Positions 24,684-36,396 of a DNA stretch of 64,000 nt are shown here, piece after piece. A model generated the notes under the pieces. It saw only the letters and a list, made by a program, of their open reading frames with translations, searched no databases and was not told the DNA's origin. Within the stretch, counting starts at the first letter, position 1. Each line of letters opens with the position of its first letter. Position numbers and translations under genes: made by a program. Origin of the DNA: Daldinia sp. FL1419 (Eukaryota > Ascomycota > Sordariomycetes > Xylariales > Hypoxylaceae); the NCBI GenBank assembly GCA_025201765.1, contig MU623446.1, positions 62,001-126,000 of the forward strand, read 5' to 3'.

Positions 24684-26358
24684 GAAATAGCATCGCATAT
24701 GAATCGTATGAAGGTGCTTCAACGATGATGTGAATGTTTCATTCGTTTTCTTAAGTGTAAATAACCGGGGATCTCCTTCCTGGTTATTCTTTCCCACTTT
24801 GTACTATTACTTTACAGACCTCGCATTCGTTAGACTCGACTCCTAAAGCGAGAGGGAACTGGGCTGTCGGGATGTGCCTTTGCTTCCAACCAAGTCGATC
24901 TGGGAAAAGAATACTTCCTTACCCCGGATGATGCTATAGTATATGATTTATAGCCGAATCCCAGATTCCGGCGACTTCGGTGTTTTTCTCCTTACAACAA
25001 CGGAGTTGGCGGTATCATCGACTTTTGGCAGGCGATATGAGGCCAGCGATTCGATTGGCCCGGTCGGGCGAACGGATTGGACGGAAAGGTAGGCGGGAAA
25101 GGATGGGCTTGTTTTATTTGACGCATATGGCACCCACGATACGAAAAAAAGGCGTTTTTAGGGGCTAGGCAAAAAGGACCGGATTGAACTGGACAGGACA
25201 ACAGGGGAGAGGGTACGTGCTCAACTGCGCATCCATTGCTGCCGGAGGTTCTAAGACTTGTTTCTGCGGAATTCGCGCCAGGGAGGCATTAGTTAGTTGA
25301 GAAGAGGAGTAGGGGAGTCCTTGTCTTTTTGCGTTCTTGTTTTTATTTTCTCTCGCTAGTTGTTTTTACCTTGGCGGCGGGTTTATTCGCTGTCTTTTAC
25401 TACGTTTTTCTTGTTGCTTTGAGCGGGACGTCATATCACATATGCATACCCTCCAACAGACCAATACGTTGTTTATCCAATACCTGGGTGTATTCCGGCC
25501 TAACTTGTAGGTGGTTCCTCATATCAATCCGTACAAGCATTAGAAACTATAGAACTAGCCCTCACACATAAGAGACCTAGCTTCCAATCATGGTTCGCAG
25601 AAGCATATACGATACGGTATCATGTATGTAGTCAAGAAACAAACTCCCAGCCAAGAGTGAAGATGATGTCTATTAACACACTTGAGGCAAGTCGGCAATT
25701 CTAGATATTGCGTATTCGCCGTGTCTTGTATGATAATATATCCGAGGTAGGATAGGAGAAAGACGATCCTCTCAAGATACTGCTTGCATACATGCTATCT
25801 GCTTTATGTCTTTGGACCAGACTTGCCTCCTCCCCCCCTTTCCCCCCTTTCCCCCTTCGCTATCCACCTACTATATACATACATAGCTCAAGCACCATCA
25901 TACCATACCACGCATGCAATGCTTGTCGTCGAATGAGTTCCGTCATACTGTAGTAGATACCTCATAGCATAAGGAATTTTTTTATACCGCCGAAGCCCTT
26001 ATAAGATTTGTGACCTTGAATAGTTGAGATAGGGATGAGATGGATAGATGATGGAGAATAAAACAAACGCGATGCAACACCCCTTTCTTAAATCTATGCA
26101 ACCAGTTCCTAAGAGGGGAGGCTTCAAAAAAGAGGAAAGAAAAAAAAAAAGACGAGATTTTTGACCTCCAATCCAGAGACGCCTCGACCGAGGAAAAAAA
26201 TGGCATTCATGCCCAGATAGACGTTAAACTCTTCCATTCTTTCCTTTTCACGCCCCCCGGTCCATATATTTTAGAGCCCCCCTTTCATACCTGTTCACGT
26301 TAAAGGCTCGTCATTCCCCGTGATTCGCATCATGTTAATGTATCATTTACCTAGGCGC
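24684..26358. other. Intergenic region between convergent forkhead and CLU1 genes
   Basis: This span should hold the 3' ends of both flanking genes. It contains a pyrimidine-rich patch with three C runs near 25827-25857 and a poly-A run near 26138. No coding sequence is supported. Confidence 0.6.
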
Positions 26359-29300
26359 TTACGAGGCCGCGGTCGCGCCTACTCGGGTTTTGGGTCCGCT
26401 GCGACCTGTGCGCTTCTTAGTGCTCTTCTTTTGAGCCGTATTGCCTTCAATAAACTTGATAAGATCATCAATGCTTCGGGAATCAGGCCTATCGGACTTG
26501 GGATGGTTTAGCGCTGTAGGCTGTGCCATAGCGCCGGCACCACCTCCAAGCGCGACGTTGCGAGGCGGGAAGCGTATTCCAGCCCGTAGACGCCTTGCTT
26601 GGGCGTCCTTATCCCTCTTAGCGATCGCGACAGCATTCTGCGTCAGCTGTTCTAGCCAAGTCTCCGCCTCCTTGGTATTATTGTTCTCTGGGCCGAGCTG
26701 CTGCAGGAAGATGTTGTAACAATCACGCATCTTGCCAAGAGCAGCCTTGGATTCGTTATCTAATGCGAGCGCCTGCGCGAGCTGGAATAGGAGACTGGCA
26801 GCCGGAAGGGACTGCTTACCCATTACACGCTCGCAGACAGCAAGAGCTTGCTCGAACCAAATGCGAGACTCGTGATACGCCTGCATGTGCTGAAGCATGA
26901 CCGCCGCATTGTTCAAGGTGGTGATCGAATCCGGGTGGTCAGGCCCGTAAATAATCTTCCATAAATCAAGCGCGTGCTTAACATATGCAAGAGCTGTCTT
27001 GCTGTAACCAGATCCATGTACATAGAGACCAAGGTTTAGGTAGTAAAGCAACGTCTCTGCAGAGTCGACACCAATAGTGCGCTCCGATACAACGACGGCT
27101 TTCCTTGCTAAATCGACTGCAACCTCCTTCTCTTCGAGTTGGTAGTAGATCTGTGCGAGACTAGAGTACGCTCGCGCAACTTCAGGGTGGAGGACTCCGT
27201 AAATTTGTTCGTGGAGGGTCAAACTCTCCAATAATAGCTCCTGGCCAATCTTCCTGTTATTCTGCATGATAGAGTGGCGACCACCTTCCAAAGCCTCCTC
27301 AGAAATAGCACTCTTTGGTGCGGAGTCCTTGATAATGGGAACGACATTGACAATATCGTCTGGGGTGAAGGTGGTAGGCGTGCTAGTAGAGGAAGCAGTA
27401 GAGGCTGGAGATCCGTCTCTCGTCTTCTTCTTTTTCTTTTTGCTGTCGCTCTTGCTCTCGCCGTTTGCATGACCGTTGACGCCGTTCGTCGTGGGTGCAG
27501 CATTGGGATCATTGATGAATTTGAAGTCCTTCACCTGGAGTTGGAGACCAAGCTTCAAGGATACGTCACGGAGGAGCTGTAGGTGCTTGATTTGGTTGTA
27601 CCACTCCGAGTCCAAGGTGAACTTAAATCGACGAGTGGCTTGTGCCTCAATTTCCTGTCGGAGACTCTCAGGGGTAAGCTCCGCGAATGCAAGGTCAGCT
27701 TCCGGGTAAAGTGCCTTCATAGACTCGTCTATCTCAGCAGTAGGCTTGCTGTTAAAGCCGAATCCGAGAAGGCAGTTGAGAAGATGAGCGATTCCGGACG
27801 AAGTAAGAGGGATTGGGAGATATCGTAGGTACTTGCTCGCAACGTGCTTGAACGCTCGCGATATTATCTCCTGCAAAGCTAGGTCTCGAAGACGTGAAAG
27901 CCTTGGGCCTTCGCAAAGGGATACGATCTTGCCAAGATATCGCATGTTGATACCGCGCTTGTGCATCATCTTGGTCAACGACAGACCGTCCATAGGGAAT
28001 GGCAGATCCGCGGCCTTAATATCGTTAACGAAGTCAGGAATTGCTGATTCACGTAAGTATTTGCATGCATTTCGAACATCTTCCTCGTCAGCAGCCATTT
28101 CTTCCTTCTCAGCTTCGGTCTGCGGGACTTGTCCACTGCAGACATCTGGGTTAAGTGCGAAGTAGAAATCGGAAGCGTCAATGCGGTCTTCAGGCTCCTC
28201 TGCAGCGTCTTCGCTAGACTCAGCGGGCTTGTCTTCATTCGCGCTCTTTTCCTCCTTAGGCTCTTCGGCCTTTTCGGCCTCCTCGGTCTTTTCCTCGGTC
28301 TTCTCTTCCGTGGATGAGTCTTCTTTGCCGGATTTCTCGTCTTGGGCCTTGGTCTGGGACTTTTGCTTTAAGCGCGCGAGCTCCTTGTTGACCCACTCGG
28401 ACCATTTTTGATTTCGGATCAATTCCACGAGTTCTGGTCGCAAGACCGTCATTCGGTGAGGATACTCAAGTTCATTCTTCTCTCCCTCGCTGCTGCTGTT
28501 TTCTTCGAGCCATAACACATCTAGGGGGGTAATACGGTATAGGTCAAGGACGTATTTACGACCATCCGTTCCCATCAATCCCTTAGTTTCGACACTGGCC
28601 TCCAGGTCGAATCGCTTGCCATCCTTATCCCAAACAGCATGCTTCTTTACCTTAAGAGCCTTGGAAAGCTTCGCGAAGGTCGGCGCAAACCGCTCATCAG
28701 CCGCAACGATCTCCTTGCCTTCTACCGCTCCGTACTCGATAGAGTTCTCACCAGGTTCTCTTTGCTTGAAGATACCTGGAACCACGGTCTGCCCAACAAT
28801 CCTCTTTCCGAGATAATCAACAACCACAGTTGCCGGGCTGTACAATCCGTCAATATCGAGTTGGTTAACTAGACGCACACCGTTGACGTCCTTTCCCGTA
28901 GCAACCCTAGCGGCATCATCGCCACCCTCGGAAGTGAAGGTACCCACACCATCAGCTCCGAAAGAGAAGAACACGTTGTTATAGACAAAGATCTGGGCAT
29001 CGCGATCTTCCGTCGGGTTGAGGGGAGTGACTTCACCGCGGGCGACCAAGATGGCACCTCGGGCAGCAGCATCGGAGTAGTCAGCGAACAGCTTAGAAAT
29101 AAATCGCTCCCGGAAGACCCGGTCTTGAACAGTCTCCTTTGGCAGCTCACGTGCCGACTGGAATTCTTCGTTCCAATCCCGCAAGGTATCGGTGTTATCG
29201 ACACCAGAGATGAGATATCCCTCCTGAGTCCTTGTAATATCTGGGCTGTGAGCACATAGGGGCGAGGATTGGGAAGGAACCAGCCACGGTGCCGCAGGGA

Positions 29301-30463
29301 TAGCATTCGTCATCTGGTATGTGGCAAGGGGGTCCTTGCGGTTGTTGTATTGTAGCAATTGCTCGAAAGACTCCGAGAATGAGGGAGAGATCTGGGTTAG
29401 CAGTGTTAATAATGAGTGCGCAGAGTGTCCCTTGGGAGCAGCGCGGGGCATTGGGTCGAATTTGCTATTCGACGACTTGTTCACGTAAAACCCGCCGACA
29501 TGCGATGTAATCTGGTATTGCTCTCCCTCATTCGTGGTGACGAGTAGGTATAGCAAGTGGCCCTTCTGCCTAAGGTGGTAGGGCGGAGGGTTCCATGGCG
29601 ACAGAGCAATAGATTTTACTGTCTTAGGAGCGGGCTCTTCCTCCTTTGGTATTAGAGTTTGAGGCTTCGCGGGAGCTTCGAAGTCGTAGGCACTAGCTTG
29701 GACATTATCGGTGTCCTTGGCACTAGTAGTAATGGAGTCGAAGAGAGAGATGCCGGGCAGAACCCCCTGCAGGGTATCAGTCCGATCTCCGGCAGCACCC
29801 ACCAGGTCACGAATTCGGATGACATGTATTCTAGCCTCCTTCTCGGTGTAAGGATCCTCTACCAAACGGATCTCAGCTTCCGGACCGAGTCCCTTCACGT
29901 CAGAGATTTGCACAAAGTCATTGATGCGCTCGCCGGCATGCTCGAGGTGGAAACACGAGTATTGAAAAGCAGATGGCAATTCGATAATAGACTGTCGTAG
30001 CTCGTGGACTTGCTCTTGAGGCGAGACCTATATCAAGATTAGCTAACGATCAGCCCTAGAGAACATATACATAAATTAGACAGGGGTATCTGCTAACCAT
30101 TACATGGATCTTGTTCGGCTCGCGGGGCAGATGGATAGTGAGGGGATACAATGCTATAAGTCGTATATATTAGCACCGACACGTCAAACGTCTGCAACGT
30201 CTGCAACGTCTACAGACAAGGTGATCTTCTAGTCATACCATCCGCGGCTTCCTCTATATCCTCCTCAGAAGGTTGATCATTGGAGTCGACTTTAGCATTT
30301 TCAGTTTGGCCATTTAGGGTTTCGGCTTCCTGGCCGGAAGGTTGAGCTGCACGAAACCAAGATTAACTTATATCCAATACTCGGAATACGGAAACACGGG
30401 AACCAAGTATTATAAAATAAAATAAGAACTTGACGTACCGGCAGCCTCTGGTTTCTCAGACAT
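26359..30463 (-). CDS. CLU1: Clustered mitochondria protein (Clu1/TIF31)
   Basis: Four exons, 30463-30439, 30346-30239, 30153-30098 and 30027-26359, give 1285 residues, the usual size for fungal Clu1. The first three exons are tiny and code an acidic leader, then LYPLTIHLPREPNKIHVM, which runs on into VSPQEQVHELRQSIIELPSAF of the N-terminal CLU domain. A central CLU domain, a Glu/Lys-rich linker (TEEKTEEKTEEAEKAEEPKE), a second helical region, a KKKKKK patch and C-terminal TPR repeats (about residues 1000-1190, for example HPEVARAYSSLAQIYYQLEE) follow in the family order. The protein is cytosolic, binds mRNAs for mitochondrial proteins and keeps mitochondria spread through the cell. Yeast Clu1/Tif31 also associates with eIF3. 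The gene is divergent from the 831-residue gene. Confidence 0.95.
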
Positions 30464-31612
30464 TGTGAACCAACGGGAACAGGTATTAAGGAGGGGTTTG
30501 GAGGGGTCGTGGGAAGTTTTTGTGGTGCAAATCTATAATATCCTCTCTTTACTTGTACAAGAAAATATCAAACGAGATCCCACGCACAGCTTGGGAAAAT
30601 CCGGCGTGGAAACTGTAAAAGTTATTTACTGAACAAGGTCCGAGAGATATTATACAGATTTAATAAAGGAACGGCAAATCAATTGAAATTTTATCAAGGC
30701 CGTAACCGTAAAAAGTTGACTATGTTGAAGGTTGGAAGAATTCGCCGAAGCATTATTCCAAGCTAAGCAAGCAACTTTTCAGATTTCAAAATTTTTATTT
30801 TATTTTTTTTCTTCGACGGCTTGAAAAAAAAAAAAATCCCCCCGGCTGTTCCCGGTAAGTCGGAGCTGCGGCGATAGTTTAGGTCATTTGGGGCTTCCCC
30901 GTCCACCCTAATCATGATGCTCTTAGCACGTAACACTGCATAAAAGGGGTGCTACGGTAACAGCTCCCATTTTGATTGGTTAAGAATTTACATCTAGAGG
31001 ACCTAAAAAAACCCGCACGCTTGAAGTTGGTATCGTGGGCATATTGTACCTAGGTACCTACCTTATACTTTACTGGCTTTGGACTTATAACAAACATTTT
31101 CAATTTTCTTTAGGAGTATAAAAACTTGGTGATTGCCTATAACCGAACATCTAAACGTAAGAAAAGTTGCTTGTTCATTTCAATCTTGCATAGTTTCGAG
31201 TCGTGGGGTTTTTGAATTCTATTTCTAGAAATAGACCAAATGTTGTGTGTGTAAGATAAAGTGGATACATTCCCGATTAGGAAATTAAGTAAACAAATCC
31301 AATATTTGGTTAGATTGGTTATTAGAATCCTCACGCATCTCTTTCATCTTTATCGGACAAACAGCCGTTATTCTTTCTTTCTGGTGTCATATCGTCACAT
31401 AAAGCAGTTGTATCCCTCATCTTGGATTGGATCTTTATGGGCCAAATATCGCAATAATATCATTTACTTTGCTTACAGCTTTGTTTTGACGGTGAGGCCC
31501 ACGGAGTATGGAGTCGATAACATCATATTACTATCAGTAAACCAGAGCTCTCAAACAGACATTCATAGCTCAGCATACATATTTGCTTAGTCATAGTGTT
31601 AGACCTTCCTCC
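30464..31612. promoter_or_regulatory. Divergent intergenic region between CLU1 and the 831-residue gene
   Basis: About 1.15 kb separates two divergent starts. It carries T/A runs near 30790-30835 and one palindromic TACCTAGGTACCTACC string near 31047-31063. An open frame at 31261-31590 starts only at GTG and is not supported. No specific factor site is called. Confidence 0.4.
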
Positions 31613-34108
31613 ATGTCATTTGACGAGTTCATCGGAGTCCCGAATAAGCCAAGGTCTAAGCCAGACAGATCGGGAGATATACCACAACCTTGGACCGCAG
31701 CGCGTTGCCAACGCTTGCTCCGACCGTTGCTTTCGCGGATCGCTTCTCTAAGGAAGGACGCAGCAACATCGTTACTAACCGCCAGGGGAAACGACCTCGA
31801 GCAAGAAAGGAAGGTTGTTGCTGAGAAGCAAAACGCTAACTGCGAGTGGCTGAAGCCGCGCAAGAGAGTTCGCCGTACCTATTCTCAAAAACGGTCCCCA
31901 AATCAAGATGGATCATTTACGATTAGCAAGGATTCGAAAGGGGCGGGTACGACAAAATATTCTCAGCAAAGCGAAGGAAGAACAATAGTACCTGGTGAGA
32001 TAGTACCGGCTACGCCTCTGTTACGACGTGCACGAGGCCAGATTGTCCCATCTCCCGTAATTCCTGGTCGTTCAAATCAGCAGGCTGAACAGCCCGTAGT
32101 CGGCAAACGAGATCATTTTAAGGACCTTGAGAAACGTCTTGCAGGTTTACGGGCCCAGTCAAGTTCGACCAGACATAATGACTTGGACGCAATTTATAAG
32201 AGCGTAGAAGCGCTTTTGAAAGCAACGCGCCAAGCTAGTAGTCCGGGACGAGGGCCGCGCTCATTCCTCGATATGTGTCTCAGAACAGTACCGCTGTATA
32301 TCCAAGAGCTCGAGGCCTGGGAGAGGATGGAAGCCGAGCAAAGTGGAAACATTTCCACGCTTGACAGCGTCAACACTTCAATGGACATATATAACCACCT
32401 AGAATCAATTGGATCCAACCAAGCCCTTGGGTGGAAACATCTTAGGATAGTAGTTCGAGCAGATGGGCTTAACGCGGTGAAGCAAGGAGTTGCGGAGGGA
32501 CTATTCAGTGACGACTTTTCGGAACTACTTATTGAACTATGCGTCCGAATTGGCGCATTGCCCGAGGCCGAAGAACTCGTTGCGGTATTGGCCGACCGCC
32601 AATACCCTCAACCAGCCACGCCAGATAGCTCCTTTGCTGAGCTAGGATGCTTTCGGCCTCTTTCAATGCTATGGAATTTTGCTAATAAGCACAACCGTAC
32701 TTCATTCCTTCTTCGACAGTATTCGTTCTTACTATCTAATGGCAACCTCCCCCAGGACTGGCTTGTAACGCAAGAGTTTGAGCGCATATGGTCCACAGCG
32801 ATTCGGCACTTGTCTGTGGTGGAGGCGGCTGACGACGCCGTGGCTTTTATGAACAATTCTATTTCGCTGTTATGTCGCCGAAGGCGCATCCTCGCAGTCG
32901 GAAATGACTCGATTCGTCCAGAAAGAGATGTTGCCGTGGCCAATAAACAGACGCTAATTAATGCTTTAACAATGCTGGCTGCGATGAGTTCGTTAGGCGA
33001 AATAGAACTTCACACAGCAAATGTTTCAGAAGCTGAGATTACGAAGATAGACTTCATTGGAAATAGGCTTAGATATATCCTTAGCTCGTGTATGGCTGAC
33101 CTGGAGTCGGCAAAGTCCACGCGGTCTGGTCTAGGGAACGACCTATTGCACCTGGCATATTACATCTCATCAAGCAACGCCCGAAACGACGGCGATATCA
33201 GTTTTCATCTCAAAAACAGTATTGAACAAGCATGGCGACAGCATACGAGCCATGGTTCCACAAAAGGTAACCGCACGAGACATCGTCTTACCGATATGGC
33301 TTCATTTGTGTCGTTAGTTGCTGGCAGTTGTGGTCGAGGAATGAATATGGCGTCTCATAACTGTTTAGACATGCTATTCGGACAACTCACGGACCTCGAG
33401 CTTGATCGAGATATCCGAGACAGCATGAAAGCGATAGCGGCTTTTTCGCTTGCGCAACAGACCAATAATGTTAAAGACTTTATCTATGCAGAGAAGCTAG
33501 CCTGCAACCAACATTCGACCGCAGGAGATGACGCTCGAGCGCAACCTCTCTTCACCGGTTACCGATGGGAGGAAACTATAGGCGAGTGGGTTACAGCCAG
33601 CCCTAGACGTTTGCCCCAGGCGAAGATAAGGCAGACTCGATCGTCGTCAAGGTTAGATGGAGATCACATAATAGGCGATGTCGAGCAGAAAACCACCCAA
33701 TCTGGGGTGGTCATCTATGATGAAGCAGATAGTGTTCCAGACCTGGAAATAGAAAGGGTGGAGAATAATTACCTACAGGCCCCCAGGACCCCCGGTCCCG
33801 AACGCGTCAACACCAGAAAACGTGCGCACTCTTGTTCCCAGAGTGACAAGCTACCAGCGGTTACGGGACCCCGCCGGAGTAAAAGTGACCTCGCTCTACA
33901 GCCCGCAAAACCAGCCTCTTCGTCACTAGATGACGAGCTTGGGTCCGATAAAGAGAATAGCGATCATATCATCCACAAGAAACCAAGGAGAAGCATCGGT
34001 AAAAGAACACTGCTGGGTACTAAGTTAAGGTCCAGATCTAATCTGGCAAGTTCATTAAGCTCCGGTATTCCCGGGGATGACTGCAGCGATGACGAGCTTT
34101 GCATGTGA
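31613..34108 (+). CDS. Fungal protein of unknown function, 831 residues, intronless
   Basis: A single uninterrupted frame. The first in-frame ATG is 31613 (MSFDEFIGVPNKPR), and upstream codons are open only from a TTG at 31583. I do not recognise the family. What can be seen: an N-terminal PWTAARCQRLLRPLLSRIASLRK helix (about residues 26-48), a basic stretch LKPRKRVRRTYSQKR suited to nuclear import, a long helical middle (about 180-620) without transmembrane segments, and a disordered charged tail. The tail has a KEN tripeptide (780-782), the basic run KKPRRSIGKRTLL with an RxxL match at 798-801, and ends SDDELCM. KEN and RxxL are degron motifs read by the anaphase-promoting complex, but short matches arise by chance. 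A nuclear, possibly cell-cycle-linked protein is inference only. The long open frame in ordinary codon use makes a real gene very likely. Confidence 0.85.
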   Translation: MSFDEFIGVPNKPRSKPDRSGDIPQPWTAARCQRLLRPLLSRIASLRKDAATSLLTARGNDLEQERKVVAEKQNANCEWLKPRKRVRRTYSQKRSPNQDGSFTISKDSKGAGTTKYSQQSEGRTIVPGEIVPATPLLRRARGQIVPSPVIPGRSNQQAEQPVVGKRDHFKDLEKRLAGLRAQSSSTRHNDLDAIYKSVEALLKATRQASSPGRGPRSFLDMCLRTVPLYIQELEAWERMEAEQSGNISTLDSVNTSMDIYNHLESIGSNQALGWKHLRIVVRADGLNAVKQGVAEGLFSDDFSELLIELCVRIGALPEAEELVAVLADRQYPQPATPDSSFAELGCFRPLSMLWNFANKHNRTSFLLRQYSFLLSNGNLPQDWLVTQEFERIWSTAIRHLSVVEAADDAVAFMNNSISLLCRRRRILAVGNDSIRPERDVAVANKQTLINALTMLAAMSSLGEIELHTANVSEAEITKIDFIGNRLRYILSSCMADLESAKSTRSGLGNDLLHLAYYISSSNARNDGDISFHLKNSIEQAWRQHTSHGSTKGNRTRHRLTDMASFVSLVAGSCGRGMNMASHNCLDMLFGQLTDLELDRDIRDSMKAIAAFSLAQQTNNVKDFIYAEKLACNQHSTAGDDARAQPLFTGYRWEETIGEWVTASPRRLPQAKIRQTRSSSRLDGDHIIGDVEQKTTQSGVVIYDEADSVPDLEIERVENNYLQAPRTPGPERVNTRKRAHSCSQSDKLPAVTGPRRSKSDLALQPAKPASSSLDDELGSDKENSDHIIHKKPRRSIGKRTLLGTKLRSRSNLASSLSSGIPGDDCSDDELCM

Positions 34109-35410
34109 GATTCGCTTCTTTCTTAGCCACGAGACGGCATCAGTTTTTAATATGAATTCACCGATGGGTTTTGTAAACCTATCTTTGGATACACTGGGAT
34201 TCGGCCCCGGGAATATAATGTATGAATATTATGCCCAGCGAGCGGATGCGGAGGGTTTTTACGGGTGAGCACGGGATCGTGCATTTTGACGGGAGCTATG
34301 CCGCTGGTTAGCATTTAGTTAGAGAACGTAGAACATCATGAAGTCGATAGTTATTTGAGCACAATTACAAAAAATATCTATTTTCGAGATGGAAAGCCGC
34401 AATAGGCAAAAGTTGCTGGCCGGGAGTAGTAACGTTGTAAAACGATTGACGCCATGCAATGCCAGGAATAACCCATGTGGAAATCCTTTAAGAGGAGATT
34501 TGGGTGATGAAGGTCGACTAATACAGCATGTGCATCATGTGGTAGTGGATGACAGCGGAGGCCTGTTGAAACTTGAAACGGCTGAATTTGGCAACTCGTA
34601 TCAACTTGACTACTCTCAACTCTCAAACGCGGCCTCTTCTATATCTGGAATTATTCGATTTCCAAAAAGCCCTCCGAATCCATGCAAAGCATCCCACTCC
34701 CATGCATCACATCTTCTAAATAGAGAATTTTAGATGGGAAATGCGGGCATCGCGTGGACTACGCCGTCGTTTTCGATATGGCAGAGATTTAAAGCTTGGC
34801 CTGCGATATCTAGCCATGATCTTCATGATGGCACCGGCGTTGTAGCTATGATCCTATTATTGGCATTTGGTATATACCGAGGAATATGGGATGAATGGGA
34901 TGAATGAGATGAATGAGACGAATGACCAAATGTTCCTTTAGTGGAAATTTGATAATACTAACGTTAGTATCGTGCTAACCGGTTAGGTTAGTCGAAAGAG
35001 TCGCATATTCCTTAAAAGTACCTACCTAGATACGTGGAGCAAATTAGGGAAATTATATACTTCACATAATAATCGCATAAGCATTCTGAGGCTCGTCGCG
35101 TATCGAGCGCCTTTAGGTTGTAGTGGGTCTAGGAATATGATTTGATAGCATCATTCGGGTGAGACCCTATCATCATTGTTAGAAGACTGAAGAATTTGGA
35201 TGTGAACTAGGTTGTAAGCGGGTTTTGATTGAACGTTTCTTGATCGAGATTTTGTAGCGTATTTCTTACTGAGCCTAGATGACGCAAGCACCTGTTGCTA
35301 ACGAGACCAGACGAAAGCGTTGGCGTATACCATCGTTTTACATTTTACATGGTGCTGATGGAATTTTTGTATATTCTCAAAGAAAAAGAAAAACCAAATC
35401 AATATCGCAT
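34109..35410. other. Intergenic region
   Basis: A 114-codon ATG frame at 34389-34733 (+) overlaps an 82-codon frame on the other strand, and neither has family features. A GGGATGAATGA-type tandem lies at about 34888-34925. The rest shows nothing beyond AT-leaning spacer up to the MITE. Confidence 0.5.
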
Positions 35411-35416
35411 TCTATA
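35411..35416. repeat. Left target-site duplication of the MITE (TCTATA)
   Basis: Exact match to 36079-36084 on the far side of the element. If the repeat is taken to start one base earlier, the duplication shortens to CTAT. Confidence 0.6.
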
Positions 35417-35468
35417 AGAGCAACATTAGTCGGGCAGTAGGGGGCGTGATATTTGGGCAGTAGCCACA
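35417..35468 (+). repeat. Left terminal inverted repeat of the MITE
   Basis: Starts AGAGCAACATTAGTCGGGCA. It contains the 9-mer GGGCAGTAG twice in direct order (35432-35440 and 35455-35463), a pattern typical of paired transposase-binding sites. Confidence 0.9.
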
Positions 35469-36026
35469 AAAGAAGTGGGGTTCCCAAGGGGTACGTACTT
35501 TTCAATACATATTTCCTGGTATTTTTTTTGTATCTCTTTGGGATTTTAATTCTTTAAAGAAGATACTTAATTTATTATAAAATTTATATATTTTTACATA
35601 TATTGTACAATTAGTAAATAGGAGCTCTAATAGCTCCTGCAGGATATGCCCTATACTTCAACTAACCCATAGTAAGCCAGAGGCTGTATGAGCTAGAAGA
35701 TACAAGGTAACTATATCTTGAAGAGGGGAATAAGCTGATCGGATGGAGGAACAGATATAGGTAACTGCTTACCAATGATAACACACTCTAGGAGGATATC
35801 TTCCAAGAGGAGATTGAAAATTGTATATTCTTGTATAAAGGCTCTATAGAGGCGATCTCTAAAGAACTATATATATCTTAAGCTGATCAGGCAAGAAAAC
35901 AACTCCTGAAGACCTATTTATATCCAAAAGAACGTGTATAAACCTTGGTTTACTTTTGGTAGTTACAAAAGGCTACTACTAAAATTGTATATAAAGGTAC
36001 GTACCTGTGGTGCGCCTCATAAATTA

Positions 36027-36078
36027 TGTGGCTACTGCCCGAATATCACGCCCCCTACTGCCCGACTAGTGTTGCTCT
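36027..36078 (-). repeat. Right terminal inverted repeat of the MITE
   Basis: Inverted copy of the left repeat (50 of 52). It also carries the doubled 9-mer, here as CTACTGCCC on the + strand. Confidence 0.9.
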
Positions 36079-36084
36079 TCTATA
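36079..36084. repeat. Right target-site duplication of the MITE (TCTATA)
   Basis: Exact repeat of 35411-35416, directly outside the right arm. Confidence 0.6.
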
Positions 36085-36396
36085 ATTGATTGAATAAACT
36101 AAGTTTTAGTAGATAGCAATAATATGTATGTAGCAGCAATGTCGCAATGCTTTGCGGCAAGAGGCAATAATTCAAATCGTAGTGATCGTCCACGAAGGAA
36201 GAGTTTTATTTCGTAGTCTAATATTTACGCCACAGCTAGTCGTTTGACTTGCCCACAAGTTGAGAAGGTGTCGAAAATCTAAGATGCTTTTTGGATGTAC
36301 TACCTCCTTAGTACCGTACGTACACTAGTAGCCGCCGCCGTCCCGTCTAAGGGCTGGTGCTAGGTCATTACGAATCGTCATTGGTGGTGCGATCAG
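36085..36396. other. Spacer between the MITE and a doubtful small ORF
   Basis: No coding or structural signal seen. Confidence 0.5.

Larger units (their letters stand above)
35417..36078. mobile_element. MITE: 662-bp non-autonomous element with 52-bp terminal inverted repeats
   Basis: The ends 35417-35468 and 36027-36078 are inverted copies matching at 50 of 52 bases, both differences being C/T transitions. TCTATA lies directly outside each end (35411-35416 and 36079-36084), a likely 6-bp target-site duplication. Beyond the well-kept ends the two arms still share a GTACGTAC motif (35493-35500 and 35998-36005), so an older, longer inverted repeat has decayed. The AT-rich interior has no long frame, and a small hairpin AGGAGCT/AGCTCCT sits at 35620-35638. 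Size, lack of coding and clean ends fit a miniature inverted-repeat transposable element moved in trans. The parental superfamily is unknown. Confidence 0.85.

Noticed and set aside
27219..28411. Several open frames of 60-110 codons antisense to or out of phase with CLU1
   Set aside because: They are shadows of the CLU1 coding strand and repeat its charged linker in other frames.
34378..34733. 114-codon + frame and 82-codon - frame
   Set aside because: They overlap each other and have no recognisable domain; the + product is low in hydrophobic pattern. Coding was not supported.
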